A DNA stretch of 64,000 nucleotides from Thiocapsa roseilacustris (GCF_041903755.1 NZ_JBBWVE010000016.1:1-64000), one strand, 5' to 3'. Shown: positions 49,418-59,011, counted from the stretch's first letter. Program-made: numbers and translations. Notes: generated by a model not told the origin, from the letters alone.

Positions 49418-50044
49418 TCAACCACGGGCGCTCCCCCGCGCTCCGAGCCACGGCAGGCGCTGGATGGTGCCTTGGGTCAGGCGGCGGATCAGGACGTGGC
49501 GCCGACCCTGCGGCGCGTCGCGGACCTCGACCCAGGCGAGCGCCGCGTCGATCAGCGCCAGGAGATCCTTCGGGCCGACACCCTTGTGAAGTGCGCCGGC
49601 CGGTGCGTAGGGTGCGTCGATCAGGATGCGACCGCGCTCGTGCCAGAGGAAGCCGTTCGGATCCTGTGCGGCAAGCCAGTCGAGCCAGGCGGTCCCGACG
49701 AGACCCGCGCAGGCCGAACGCCCGAGTCGGGCCATCGCGATGCGGCGCAGCAGCTCGGAGAGCTCGCCGAGTGTCTGTTTGGCGTCCTGCCCCTTGCCGG
49801 CGCGGCGTCTGAGATCACGGAGCGCGGCAGCGGCCTCCCAGCGCCAACTGCCGAGTGTGATGCCGGGGATGGGGATGCGCAGGCTGAGCCGGGCACGCAA
49901 GCGCCAAACAAGGAGGGCAAGCAGCGTCAGGGCGATCGCCAGCAGCCACCAACCGGGGGCCGGCGGCCACCAATGGATGGGCGGGATATCGTGGATACCG
50001 CGCAGCATCGCGATGGGCGGCGAGGGAGCGAGGATCGGGTCCAT
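49418..50044 (-). CDS. DUF4381 protein
   Basis: A 208-residue protein: short N-terminus with IPPIHWWPPAPGWWLLAIAL, one transmembrane helix and a soluble helical C-terminal part (LGELSELLRRIAMARLGRSA). DUF4381 genes are regularly found between the DUF58 and VWA genes of this operon. Its start overlaps the DUF58 stop as TGATG (50042-50046). Function unknown; probably an assembly partner. Confidence 0.85.
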   Translation of the reverse strand: MDPILAPSPPIAMLRGIHDIPPIHWWPPAPGWWLLAIALTLLALLVWRLRARLSLRIPIPGITLGSWRWEAAAALRDLRRRAGKGQDAKQTLGELSELLRRIAMARLGRSACAGLVGTAWLDWLAAQDPNGFLWHERGRILIDAPYAPAGALHKGVGPKDLLALIDAALAWVEVRDAPQGRRHVLIRRLTQGTIQRLPWLGARGSARG

Positions 50045-50961
50045 CACACGGCCCTCGAGCGCGCCCGCTGCTCCAAGGCGCGGATCAAGCTGAGATGGAT
50101 CTCGGCGTCGGTCCGCACCGGGAGCAGGATGATCCCGAGGCGATGGACCACCGCCTGGAGTAGGGCGCGCCGCTCCTCCCATGCCTCGCGATAGCTGCGC
50201 CGGGCCTGCGGGTCGTCCGTGTCGACCTCGACCAGGGTGCCGTCGGTACCGGTGAAGGTGGTGATGCCCATCGCCGGGATCTCCCAATCCGCCGGGTCGT
50301 CGACCGGGATCAGCGCGACCGAGTTGCGTTGTCCCAGATCACCGAGGATGGCCTCCAGCCCCATGGCATCGCGGTTGAGATCGGCGATCACGAAGACGAG
50401 CGAGCCGGTCGGCAGGCCCGAGGTCGCCCGCCGCAACGCACCGCCGAGACAGTCGATGGACGGATCCAGCTCGGCGCCGGGCACGGTCAGGGCGCGCAGC
50501 AGTTGCCAGAGCGCGCGGCGACCGCGCGAGGGGCGAAAGTGTTGGAGCCCGGTGGAGGGGTCGCCGAAGACCAGTCCGCCGACCCGGTCGTTGAGCCGAC
50601 TCGCCGCCCAGCCGATCAGGGCCGCCGCGCGGGCCGCCTGCACCGACTTGAAGGTCCCGCGCGTGCCGAAGGCCATGTGCGGGCCCTTGTCGACACAGAG
50701 CATCACCGAGCGCTCGCGCTCCTCGCGGAAGATCTTCATGTGCGGCTCGTTGGTGCGGGCCGTCACCTTCCAATCCATATAGCGGATGTCGTCGCCCTCG
50801 CGATACTCGCGAACCTCCTCGAAGTTGACCCCCGCGCCGCGGAAGACCGACGCATAGAGTCCGGCGAAGGTCGAGTTAACCAGATGATGAGAGGGCAGTC
50901 CGAGCGTATGGGCCTGATGGCGCAGCTCCAGCAGGTCGTCGAGACGGGGGTAGAGACTCAT
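50044..50961 (-). CDS. DUF58-family protein
   Basis: A 305-residue soluble protein of the DUF58 family, with the signature REYREGDDIRYMDWKVTART and the VWA-like core SVMLCVDKGPHMAFG. It lies 16 bases after moxR, as always in this operon. DUF58 proteins are thought to be clients or partners of the MoxR chaperone. The C-terminus ends ALEQRARSRAV. Confidence 0.9.
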   Translation of the reverse strand: MSLYPRLDDLLELRHQAHTLGLPSHHLVNSTFAGLYASVFRGAGVNFEEVREYREGDDIRYMDWKVTARTNEPHMKIFREERERSVMLCVDKGPHMAFGTRGTFKSVQAARAAALIGWAASRLNDRVGGLVFGDPSTGLQHFRPSRGRRALWQLLRALTVPGAELDPSIDCLGGALRRATSGLPTGSLVFVIADLNRDAMGLEAILGDLGQRNSVALIPVDDPADWEIPAMGITTFTGTDGTLVEVDTDDPQARRSYREAWEERRALLQAVVHRLGIILLPVRTDAEIHLSLIRALEQRARSRAV

Positions 50962-50977
50962 GCGACGGCGGCCGATG

Positions 50978-51934
50978 TCAGGGGATGGCCACCAGGGTGA
51001 GTAGTCGGTTGACGAAGACGTCCGTGGTCACCCCCTCGGCCTCGGCCTCGAAGGTCAGCAGTAGACGATGGCGCAGGATCTCGGGAACGACGGCCTGAAT
51101 ATGGTGCGGTGCGACGAAGTCGTCGCCGTCGAGCCAAGCCCTTGCGCGGGCGCAGCGGGCCACGGCGATACTGGCGCGCGGCGAGGCGCCGAAGCGGCAC
51201 CAACGCCCGAGGTCGCGGTCATAGAGCTTCGGCTGACGGGTCGCCTGCACCAGGTCGACGATATAGCTGTGCAGCTTGGGATCCAGGTAGAGCCCGGCGA
51301 CGTCGCGACGCATCGCGAAGAGATCGGCCTGGCTGAGGCGCTCGACCGGCGCGGTCTCGGGCTCCTTCTGCTGGCGGGCGTCGAGCTCGAGGATCTTCAG
51401 TTCCTCGTCGCGACTGGGGTAGGTCACGACCGCCTGCATCAGGAAGCGGTCGAGCTGCGCCTCGGGCAGGTGATAGGTGCCTTCCTGCTCCACCGGGTTC
51501 TGGGTCGCCAGCACCATGAAGAGCTTGGGCAGCGGATAGGTCCTGAGCCCCACCGTGATCTGGTGCTCCGCCATCGACTCCAACAAGGCCGACTGGACCT
51601 TCGCCGGGGCGCGGTTGACCTCGTCGGCCAGCAGGATGTTGTGAAAGAGCGGGCCGGGTCGGAACTCGAACTCGCCTTTCTCGTGGCGATAGATGTCGGT
51701 GCCGATCAAATCCGACGGCAGGAGATCCGGCGTGAACTGAATGCGGTGGAAGTCGCCCTCGAGCGCATCGGCGAGCGCCTTCACTGCGGTCGTCTTGGCC
51801 AAACCCGGCATGCCCTCGACCAAGAGATGCCCGTCGCTCAGCAGGCAGATCAGCATGCTGTCGATGAAGGACGCTTGTCCGATGATGCGGGAGGCGATGT
51901 GATCGCGAACGGGCTTGAGATCGCTTGGCGTCAT
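50978..51934 (-). CDS. moxR: MoxR-type AAA+ ATPase
   Basis: A 318-residue AAA+ chaperone-like ATPase. Walker A is GMPGLAKT, Walker B NILLADEVNRAPAKVQSALL, sensor 1 MVLATQNPVEQEGTYHLPEA and the lid domain includes GASPRASIAVARCARARAWL. First gene of the seven-gene operon continuing to 43888. MoxR proteins help fold or insert metal or cofactor into partners carrying VWA domains. Complete. Confidence 0.95.
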   Translation of the reverse strand: MTPSDLKPVRDHIASRIIGQASFIDSMLICLLSDGHLLVEGMPGLAKTTAVKALADALEGDFHRIQFTPDLLPSDLIGTDIYRHEKGEFEFRPGPLFHNILLADEVNRAPAKVQSALLESMAEHQITVGLRTYPLPKLFMVLATQNPVEQEGTYHLPEAQLDRFLMQAVVTYPSRDEELKILELDARQQKEPETAPVERLSQADLFAMRRDVAGLYLDPKLHSYIVDLVQATRQPKLYDRDLGRWCRFGASPRASIAVARCARARAWLDGDDFVAPHHIQAVVPEILRHRLLLTFEAEAEGVTTDVFVNRLLTLVAIP

Positions 51935-52767
51935 GCTCTTTTACGTCTTGTCCGGGTGGCTGACTGCTTGAAGGGGGCGTGGGTCGCCGATTCTTCCGAT
52001 CGGTCGCATCAGGCCGTATAATCCTGTGCCTTTTCCGGGGCAAGTGCAAGCCTCGTCCAGACTGACGGGCTTGCTCGATTTATCAGCATATTCAGATGTT
52101 TTCATCCGGTTGCCTGCCGCGTCGGGCATGCGCACGAGGTGGCGGTGCCCGTCCGTCGACTCGACAACGGGACGTCGCTTGTCACCTGTCAGTCGACGCC
52201 GGCACTCTGGTTCCAGCTCGCAATGCCTCTCACGACGACGCGGAGGCCATGAAGAATCCGGGATCTTTCCTGAGTCGGCGTCGTAGCTCCGTGCCTCCGT
52301 GTTTCCGTGAGAGATTTTGAAACTGATCGGTGCCAAGGGGACGTCGCATGAGCCTTGACAAACCGGTTGTACACATGGACTCGGTGCCTCTTCTCGCCGT
52401 GTCCTTGATCATTCAAACAATCGTGTGCTGATCGTTCACGAAATGTCAATCTATTGTTTTAATGAGGTAAAATTCAGGCGATCAAGATCTGACCGATCTG
52501 TTTGCGACCGAGCAACCGTATGCCTTCGGACGCCTTGATCAGAGATTTTGCACAGACTTATCCACAGGTTCTGTTGGCATCTCCGAAATGCCTACTGGTG
52601 CGGATGTGTTGCCGCCCGGTTGCGAGTGCGGGGCGGAGGTGTTGCGGCTAAGTTGCGAAAAGCGCGTGCCTTGGTTCGAGCCTGCGCGGCTCGACCCGCT
52701 GACGTGTCGGGTGGTGGACTGCGGCGAGCCTGCAGAAGTCTGCGTCGCGTGAGGGCCGGCGGAGCGA
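51935..52767. other. 833-base gap between moxR and the iclR-type gene
   Basis: No gene can be supported. It contains the moxR promoter region, repeat B copy 2 (52179-52336) and an AT-richer stretch at 52340-52560. TTGACA occurs at 52354, without a good -10 at the right distance. The part 52570-52767, just past the 3' end of the iclR-type gene, is GC-rich and apparently empty. Confidence 0.5.
52179..52336. repeat. Interspersed repeat B, copy 2 (MITE-like)
   Basis: About 158 bp matching 21626-21776 along its length, with GTCACCTGTCAGT at one end and AACTGATCGGTGCC at the other as imperfect inverted ends. No gene inside. Confidence 0.75.
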
Positions 52768-53553
52768 TCAGGCCGAGTGGGACTGCGCATGCGTTGGCTG
52801 ATGGCCAAGCTGCGCTGAGATCTGCTCGGCGGCCTCGATGAGATCGGTGGTCCACTCGAGCCGGCGGCGCTCGATCGGGGCGGAGACCGACAGCCCGGCG
52901 CTCACGTTGCCGGTGCTGTCGTAGAGCAGAACGCCGATGCAGCCGACATCGAGCTCGGCCTCCTCGTTGTCCAAGGCATATCCCTGCGCCAGCGACTCGC
53001 GGCATTCGGCGAGCAGGCGGGGGAGGGTGCTGACGCTGTTGCGGGTGTAGGCGGGCAGATTGGTGCGGTTGGCATAGGCTCGGATCGCCTCCTCGCCGGC
53101 GGCGCCCAGCATCAGCTTGCCGACCGCGGTGACGTGCAGCGGGGCACGCGAGCCCACCAGTTGCTGCACATGGATCATCCGGTTCGGCGTCGCCTTCTCG
53201 ATATAGACCACCGCGTCGCCCTCGCGGATGGTCAGGTTCACGGTCTCGCCCAACCGGTCGCGCAGCGAATCCATCACGGGGCGGGCGATGGCACGGACAT
53301 CGACGTTGGCGTGCAGCCGCACACCCAGTTGGAGCAACCGCAGCCCGAGACGGTAACGCCCGACCGAGTCCTTCTCGACGAACCGGTTCTGGATCAGCGA
53401 GGCCAGGATGCGATGCGCGGTCGAGGCGTGCAGCCCCGTCTCGGCGGCCAGAATCTTGAGACTCACGGGCTCGGAATAACGGGCGATGGCGTCGAGCAGG
53501 GCGGCGGCCCGGTCGATGACCTGGATATGCGGTGCGACGGCGTGCTCGGACAT
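52768..53553 (-). CDS. IclR-family transcriptional regulator
   Basis: A 261-residue regulator. The N-terminal winged HTH (VIDRAAALLDAIARYSEPVS, then LAAETGLHASTAHRILASLI) is followed by an IclR effector domain with VTAVGKLMLGAAGEEAIRAY, YALDNEEAELDVGCIGVLLY and AGLSVSAPIERR. Length is standard. The start at 53553 is chosen; a longer open frame upstream is not part of the family. No adjacent catabolic operon is present, so its target genes are not evident; a displaced IS and repeats now lie upstream. Confidence 0.9.
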   Translation of the reverse strand: MSEHAVAPHIQVIDRAAALLDAIARYSEPVSLKILAAETGLHASTAHRILASLIQNRFVEKDSVGRYRLGLRLLQLGVRLHANVDVRAIARPVMDSLRDRLGETVNLTIREGDAVVYIEKATPNRMIHVQQLVGSRAPLHVTAVGKLMLGAAGEEAIRAYANRTNLPAYTRNSVSTLPRLLAECRESLAQGYALDNEEAELDVGCIGVLLYDSTGNVSAGLSVSAPIERRRLEWTTDLIEAAEQISAQLGHQPTHAQSHSA

Positions 53554-53769
53554 GATCGGCTCAGCTCGGTGTCTCGATTGGAAGATCAGCGGGGTCAGGT
53601 CTTGACGTGTGCCTCGCCGGTCGGCGCGGGTGCATCGCGGATGCTGGTACCTCCATTTCAACAGATGGGCACGCAACACGGCCATTCGGCTCGCCAGCTC
53701 GCGCTGCGCGCTCTTTCCCACGTCATCGATCTCCTCGGCATGTGCGCGATATCCAAGCGGTCGAATTGT
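53554..53769. other. Upstream region of the iclR-type gene
   Basis: No gene is recognised. This region should contain the promoter of the IclR gene; no clear boxes were picked. It leads into the split repeat D copy. Confidence 0.35.
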
Positions 53770-53831
53770 CCTTCTCGGCCTCGCTCGTAAGACCGGCCAC
53801 CCAAACCTACTGACGCTCGTGACACCCGCTC
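53770..53831. repeat. Repeat D, copy 2, left half (interrupted by IS)
   Basis: AAGACCGGCCACCCAAACCT and CTCGTGACACCCGCTC match the copy at 56455-56490. The other arm of the palindrome (GAGCGGTGTCACGCG) is found at 55546-55560, beyond the IS. The IS has thus inserted in the loop of the REP-like hairpin. Confidence 0.75.
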
Positions 53832-55545
53832 CGAGACCGGGCAAGTATTCCGCGGCCGCCCGTCGACCCGCTCAAGCACTCGCCGGGGCGGCGGGCGGGA
53901 CCGCAAAGGCGCCGCGGCGGCGGCGGTGGCGAATCGGCGCCGCGAGGCGGACCGGCGCGCGAGGCGCCCTTGCAGGCGTCCTCATGAGCTGCAGACGCTG
54001 AAAAATGACGCTTCGAGTTGGCCTTCCGCCCGAGCGGCGGCGCGCTTCACAGGCCGCCCGGAATCCGTCGAGTCCGAGGATGCTCGAGACCCGTCGGAAG
54101 TTGTCGCAGTGGACCAAAAGGGCCAGTTCTCCCTGGACCTTCTCCAGGCCGCGGACCAGGAAGTGGTCCCGGCCCATCCAGCGCTTGAGGGTGCCGAAGG
54201 GGTGCTCGCAGAGCGCCGCTCGCGCGCGATGGCCTTCCACTACATCGGCCAGCTCCGAGCGGTAGATCTGCCGGTAGGGGGTCTTCTCGGGCAGGCACCG
54301 CTTGGCAAGCGGACAGCCTTCGCAGCGCCCGGCCCTGGCGGCGTAGCGCTTGAGCGTCTTGCCGTTGCGTGCGACTTCGCCATAGGGGTGCAGGATCTCG
54401 CCGCCGGGACAGATGTGGACGTTTGGCCCGGGCAGGTCGTGAAAGGCGCTCGCGGGCAGGCGTCCGGCGTCGCGCACGGCGCGCTCGGTATCGGGGATGG
54501 GGACGTAAGGGAGGAGTCCGGCGCGCTCGCAGGCGGCAATATCGTCTTCTGTCCAATAGCCGGCGTCGGCGAAGACCTCCGCCTCCTTGATCCCCAGCGC
54601 GCTCTTGGCGGCCTCGGCCATCGGGGCAAGCTGACCGACGTCGTTGCCGGCCGAGGTCGCTTCTGCGACGACGATGAGCTTGTGCTTGTCGTCGACCACG
54701 CTCCGGACGTTGTAGCCGACGGTGGACTTACCGTGCTTCTTGAGCCGGCGGGCGTCGGTGTCGGTGCGCGAGATCTGCGTCTCGCCGGTGTCTTTCAGCG
54801 CGGCGATCCGCGCGGCCTTGGCCGCCTGGCGGGCGGTGAGCTCGTCGAGCTTGGCGGATACCGCGCCCGTCGGTGCCGCCTCGGCGTCCTCGCGGGTGTC
54901 GGCGCGGTCGAGCTCTTGGTGGTACCGGGCGTGCTCGCGCTCCAGCTGGGTCAGGGTCTTGACGCTCGCGTCGCCGGCGTTGGCGTTGAAGTGGCTGCCG
55001 TCGATGCCGAGGTGCTCCCCGCCGACCAGATCAAGCTCGCGGCACAGCAGGACGAACTCACGGTTGGCCGCCTTGAGCGCCTTGGCGTTGGTGCGGCGGA
55101 ACTCGGCGATGGTGCGGTAGACCGGGCGCAGGCCCTCCAGGAGCCAGATGATTTCCAGGTTGCGCTCGGCTTCGGCTTGCAGCCGGCGGCTGGAGCGGAT
55201 GCGGTTTAGATACCCGTAGAGGTCGAGCTTGAGCAGGTGGGCGGGCGCGTAGGGCTGCCCCGGCGTGAGCCCGCCCTCGGCGTGGCGGAAGCCGAGCGCC
55301 GCAAGGTCGAGGGTCTCGACGTCGATGTCGATGGCCCGCGCCAGGCGGTCCTCGCTCACGTCGTCATCCACGCTCGGGGGCAAGCGCATCGCCTGGCGGC
55401 GGTTCAGTCCCAATTTGTAGCGGCGCTCGCACATCGCGGGGGCTCCGCCGCGCTGCCCGCGCGGCTCGGTGAGCTCAGGGTCGGTGCCTATTCTACCAGT
55501 CCGCCCCTATCGGTGCAGCAGCGGTGGAGTTCTTGCCCAGTCTCG
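53832..55545 (-). mobile_element. IS1182-family insertion sequence, about 1.71 kb
   Basis: Terminal inverted repeats are visible: CGAGACCGGGCAAGTATTCC at the left end and, inverted, CGAGACTGGGCAAGAACTCC at the right end (about 17 of 20 positions match). A single transposase gene fills the element. The target is the loop of a repeat D palindrome, with GTGACACCCGCTC to the left and GAGCGGTGTCACG to the right. The element appears complete. No obvious target-site duplication beyond the palindromic bases. Confidence 0.8.
53872..55434 (-). CDS. IS1182-family DDE transposase
   Basis: A transposase of up to 520 residues. The N-terminal domain (LLKLDLYGYLNRIRSSRRLQ) is typical of IS1182. The DDE residues lie in LGIDGSHFNANAGD, EVFADAGYWTEDDIAACERA and ALCEHPFGTLKRWMGRDHFL. 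A four-Cys cluster (CEGCPLAKRCLPE) precedes the Glu region. The last 45 residues are an Arg/Ala/Pro-rich tail beyond the usual family end. The start could be at MCERRYKLG or 15 codons later (MRLPPSVDDDV). Looks intact, so the element may be active. Confidence 0.88.
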   Translation of the reverse strand: MCERRYKLGLNRRQAMRLPPSVDDDVSEDRLARAIDIDVETLDLAALGFRHAEGGLTPGQPYAPAHLLKLDLYGYLNRIRSSRRLQAEAERNLEIIWLLEGLRPVYRTIAEFRRTNAKALKAANREFVLLCRELDLVGGEHLGIDGSHFNANAGDASVKTLTQLEREHARYHQELDRADTREDAEAAPTGAVSAKLDELTARQAAKAARIAALKDTGETQISRTDTDARRLKKHGKSTVGYNVRSVVDDKHKLIVVAEATSAGNDVGQLAPMAEAAKSALGIKEAEVFADAGYWTEDDIAACERAGLLPYVPIPDTERAVRDAGRLPASAFHDLPGPNVHICPGGEILHPYGEVARNGKTLKRYAARAGRCEGCPLAKRCLPEKTPYRQIYRSELADVVEGHRARAALCEHPFGTLKRWMGRDHFLVRGLEKVQGELALLVHCDNFRRVSSILGLDGFRAACEARRRSGGRPTRSVIFQRLQLMRTPARAPRAPVRLAAPIRHRRRRGAFAVPPAAPASA

Positions 55546-55624
55546 GAGCGGTGTCACGCGTCCTTGAACCTGGATCCGGTTCGACCGGCCGGAAGCAACG
55601 GCGGCGACCGTCGCGAATCGGCAG

Positions 55625-56368
55625 CTATCCGTGCGAGTCCGCTCGTCCGAGAAGGACGATCTCCCGGCCAGCGCCGCCATCGATACAACGCGCGCCGAAA
55701 GCCTGATGGAACGCGTCCTTTGCGGCGTCACCCGTGCAGTGGGTCGGCACCACGTAGGCGACGTCGAGGGCCTGCAGCGCGCGAATCGTCCGGTCGATCC
55801 CCGCGGCGTCCGAGTACATCAGGTGAAAGCCGCCGATGGCCCAATCGATCCTCTTCCCCAGCAGGCGCCAGGCGTGCTCGACGATCCGCTCCATTCCGGG
55901 ATGTGCACAGCCGCTGATGACTGCCGTGACCCCGTCGGCTTCGATCACAATGGCGTGCTCGGAAGGGTCGCTCTCGAGCATGCCGGTCGAGAAGACGCCC
56001 GGGGCAAGCTGCAGAGGATCGGCGCCGACGACAACCAACTTGCCGCAGAGGCCATGAAGATCCTTGATCAGATGCTTCGAAAAACCCTCGTGCACCACGA
56101 CGCTGACCTGTGGATTCAGCTCCAAGACGGAGTCAAACCCGCCGATGTGGTCCCAATGCGGATGGGAGAGAACGAGCAGATCGACCGATTCCGGGGCGAT
56201 GTCGAGGGCGGCCATGTTCTTCAGCAGAATCCGGCCGTTGCTGCCCGTGTCGAACAGGATGGTTCGGCCCTGGATCCGAATCAGGGCTGCGAAACCCCAA
56301 AGGCTGCTTAGCCCCGGGACTCCGGGATAGTTGTCGAATAGGATCGTCATGCGGAAAGGGTTTGTCAT
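55625..56368 (-). CDS. MBL-fold hydrolase of the dihydropterin/RFAP-synthase-like group
   Basis: A 247-residue cytoplasmic metallo-beta-lactamase-fold protein. Marks are TILFDTGSNGRILLKNM, the metal motif LSHPHWDHIGGFD, a conserved VISGCAHPGMERIV typical of COG1237-type proteins, and the final VPTHCTGDAA. Similar proteins have been named 7,8-dihydropterin-6-methyl-4-(beta-D-ribofuranosyl)-aminobenzene-5'-phosphate synthase, but this is not a reliable function in bacteria. Start at 56368 (with GAGG upstream). Confidence 0.8.
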   Translation of the reverse strand: MTNPFRMTILFDNYPGVPGLSSLWGFAALIRIQGRTILFDTGSNGRILLKNMAALDIAPESVDLLVLSHPHWDHIGGFDSVLELNPQVSVVVHEGFSKHLIKDLHGLCGKLVVVGADPLQLAPGVFSTGMLESDPSEHAIVIEADGVTAVISGCAHPGMERIVEHAWRLLGKRIDWAIGGFHLMYSDAAGIDRTIRALQALDVAYVVPTHCTGDAAKDAFHQAFGARCIDGGAGREIVLLGRADSHG

Positions 56369-56454
56369 GGGTCGCGTCCTCGGACCTCCCGAGACCTGCT
56401 CGGGTCGCCCGTGCTGTTGTGGGTCGGCGTTGCGGGAAAGCGGCCTCCCTCATG

Positions 56455-56575
56455 AAGACCGGCCATCCAAGACTTCAGTCGCTCGTGACACCCGCTCTGC
56501 GGTGTCACGCCTGCCCCGTGGCGCTCTGCGCCACGTGCCACGATGGTCGGAGTTACGAGCGAGGCCGCCTGTGCC
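56455..56575. repeat. Repeat D, copy 3 (intact)
   Basis: GACCGGCCATCCAAGACTTC is followed by the GTGACACCCGCT/GCGGTGTCAC palindrome, GTGGCGCTCTGCGCCAC and GGTCGGAGTTACGAGCGAGG. This is the uninterrupted form of the element that the IS has split at 53770/55560. No gene is seen in 56369-56711 otherwise. Confidence 0.75.
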
Positions 56576-56711
56576 GACCAAGGGTGTCCGTAATGTCCGG
56601 TGGCCTGGTTGGATTCCCGGACGGGACGCGTTATGGTCGTTCCGGGTCGACATCTGGCCTCGCCCCGTGCCGCGCATGCATTCTGAATTCCCGACAGCGA
56701 GAACAACGCGA

Positions 56712-57515
56712 ATGAAATCGATACGACCAAAGCGCATCTTGATGACCTCGGCGTTACTGGCCCTGCTTTCGGCATCGCCCTTGCTGGCCGATGCCGATGC
56801 TGCAACCGCCGCCAAGGTCGAGACCATCATCGCTCTCAACCAACACCTCAGTGGCTATGCGATCCAGGTCCTCTCGCAGGACGGTCGCCTGCGCATCGAG
56901 GGATCGGTCCCGAGCGTCATCGAGCGAACCCTGGCCGAGGATCTGGCAAACCTGGTCGCGAATGGGGTGCCGGTCGACAACGCGCTCGAACTGGATGCGG
57001 CCTTCGCGGCGAGCCCGGGGCCTCTCACTGTCCGGGTCGAAGACCTGGATGTGGCGACTAGGATCCGCGAGCGCCTGGAGTGGCAGATCAGCACGAGCGG
57101 GCTGGAGGTTTCCGTCGAGATCGACGGGGGCATCGCTCGCTTCCAGGGTCGAGTCGGCTCGACCGGAGCGTCCGATCGCGTGGCGACACTCGTCAGGACC
57201 ACCGAAGGGGTTCGCGAGGTCTTCAATTACATCAACGTCGACCCGGATATCTTAACCGAAGAGCGCGAGCGGCAGGCTGCGGTCGCCGAGGTGCGGCGCT
57301 CCGATACCTGGATCGCCAATCGCCTGGAGGCCGTCCTGCGCTACGACACCACCGTGAACGCGTCCAGCATGGAGGTGAGCTCGACCGACGGGGTGGTGTT
57401 GCTTCGCGGCACCGTCACGTCCCTGGCCGAGCGCCAAGTTGCCGAGGCGCTGGCGGGTGACATTTTGGGTGTGCGCGAGGTGGAATCGTTGCTGAGTTTC
57501 GAGAGACCCATGTGA
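56712..57515 (+). CDS. Exported BON-domain protein
   Basis: A 267-residue protein with a signal peptide (ILMTSALLALLSASPLLADA). Three repeated segments of about 60 residues each contain the hydrophobic-GXV pattern of BON-like domains, most clearly in the C-terminal one (VSSTDGVVLLRGTVTSLAER). OsmY-type BON proteins bind lipids or stabilise the envelope. Start at 56712 on the ATG preceding the signal; no strong ribosome-binding site. Confidence 0.75.
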   Translation: MKSIRPKRILMTSALLALLSASPLLADADAATAAKVETIIALNQHLSGYAIQVLSQDGRLRIEGSVPSVIERTLAEDLANLVANGVPVDNALELDAAFAASPGPLTVRVEDLDVATRIRERLEWQISTSGLEVSVEIDGGIARFQGRVGSTGASDRVATLVRTTEGVREVFNYINVDPDILTEERERQAAVAEVRRSDTWIANRLEAVLRYDTTVNASSMEVSSTDGVVLLRGTVTSLAERQVAEALAGDILGVREVESLLSFERPM

Positions 57516-57629
57516 CCCTCGCGGTGCGCGTCTCTGCGCACCGAGGTGATGTCCTCGATTCCCCTTTTTGGATATGCATCCTCTCCAAGGCTCGGGCATG
57601 CATACGGTCGTTGCCATCAAGCCATGCTA

Positions 57630-57890
57630 TTACCCATAACTTCCGCTGGCGTCGCTCTGCGCCTGCAGCGCGAGCACGAAATCGGCGGCGCGTTGCAGGC
57701 CGATCCAGATCCTTTGCGGTCCCGGAAAGCCGTCGCCTTTGCGGTTGAGGAAACCGCCGAGGCCGGCGACCATCCGCACCATCGTATCGAGCGAGGGCGG
57801 TTCGGTGGGTGGCGGCTGGCGGCGGGTCACCAGATAGACCGCTTGCCATTCCGCGTCGGCAATGACCGCGTCACACGGCATTTCGGGGCA
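57630..57890 (-). mobile_element. Transposase C-terminal remnant (IS4 family, IS50-like)
   Basis: About 86 codons (from CPEMPCDAVIADAEWQAVYL through VRMVAGLGGFLNRKGDGFPG to IWIGLQRAADFVLAL) match the C-terminus of IS4-family transposases. It is joined in frame to the brxC fragment. The rest of the IS is absent, implying a deletion between an IS inserted further down and the brxC gene. Confidence 0.75.
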
Positions 57891-58448
57891 GTCACGCCCC
57901 GCCAGGCGGATGCGCTCCTGGATGTCCGCGAGCGTCCCCTCGTCGCGCAGGTCCATCAGCAGGCGGGCCACCGACAGGTTCTCGGGCAAACCGACCGACA
58001 GCAGGACGATGCCGGCGAGGCGCAGGCGCACGCTGCCCACGCCGGCCTTCATGGTGCCGCCGGCGCTGTGGAGTCCAACCCCCTGCTTGCCGCGCGTGCT
58101 CAGCTCTTTGAGCAGGTCCATGATGTCTTGCGGCAGGGTCGCCAGGGTGCGCGCCGTCACGCCGTCCGACAGCGCGAAATCGGTCCAGAGGTAGCGCAGC
58201 ACCTTCACCAGATGCGATTTTCCGCAGCCGAAGAATCCGCTGACCCAGGCCGCCCGTTGCTCTTTGTCCAGGCTGTCGAGAAAACCCTGCAGGATCTTGG
58301 CGAGGCCCGCTTGGTATTCCCCCTGGCAGACAAAGGTCTCCAGCTCATAGCGCAGGGTATCGAGATCTTCGACATTGTTGCTGGAGACGCCCTCGTTGGC
58401 GATCTGCCAGGCCAGGGGGTCTTTAACGAACAGCTCTCGGTTTTGCAT
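57630..58448 (-). pseudogene. brxC: BREX ATPase BrxC, truncated and fused to a transposase tail
   Basis: The first 186 residues are the N-terminus of BrxC: LFVKDPLAWQIANEGVSSNN, then the P-loop region VSGFFGCGKSHLVKVLRYLW and LKELSTRGKQGVGLHSAGGT. The full-length protein has over 1100 residues. At about base 57890 the frame continues into an IS4-type transposase C-terminus. The gene order after brxA and brxB is that of BREX type 1 loci; pglX, pglZ and brxL are missing. Confidence 0.85.
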
Positions 58449-58450
58449 GG

Positions 58451-59011
58451 TCAGTCGTCCGTGAGGATTGGGGTGGCGAGATAATTCCAGCCGGTGCGGG
58501 CACCGAGGAAGCGATAGGTGTTGCCCTCGCGCTCGCCCGGGAAGAAGAGCACGACGATGCCCGGCAAGTGGCTGTCCAGGGCATCAAGGAGGGCGGAGAC
58601 GTGGACGAAGTCATACAACTCCATCAGCCCCGAGACGGCGAAGACGGTATGGACCGCGTCCGCGGCCGGCACCCCTGCCAGCTCGCGCCTGAGACGCTCG
58701 ACGAGGTCGTCGACGAAACCGGGGTCGGCATAGGTCTCGACGATGTCGGGGGCCGCGAGGCAGTCGGCGCGCTCATCGGGATCGAAGGTGTCCATCCAGT
58801 CGGCGAACGCGCCGCCGAGATCGATCCGTCGCCAGTCGAGACCCTCATCGCGCGTGGCGATCTCGAACTCCGGGATGCGATTCACCAGGCGGCGCTCGTC
58901 CTCGGGCGGGTACACGATGAACCAGACCCGCTGGCTCAAGGGGAGGTTGTCGCGCGGGGTGAGCGAGACGTGGCGGCGGTAGCTCGCCAGCAATTGGTCA
59001 ATGCGTGCCAT
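58451..59011 (-). CDS. brxB: BREX protein BrxB (DUF1788)
   Basis: A 186-residue protein of the DUF1788/BrxB family. N-terminal IDQLLASYRRHVSLTPRDNL, central IVYPPEDERRLVNRIPEFEI, and FAVSGLMELYDFVHVSALLD with GIVVLFFPGEREGNTYRFLG near the end. Length fits. It overlaps brxA by 14 bases and precedes the brxC remnant by two bases. Still apparently intact, although the system can no longer work. Confidence 0.9.
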   Translation of the reverse strand: MARIDQLLASYRRHVSLTPRDNLPLSQRVWFIVYPPEDERRLVNRIPEFEIATRDEGLDWRRIDLGGAFADWMDTFDPDERADCLAAPDIVETYADPGFVDDLVERLRRELAGVPAADAVHTVFAVSGLMELYDFVHVSALLDALDSHLPGIVVLFFPGEREGNTYRFLGARTGWNYLATPILTDD

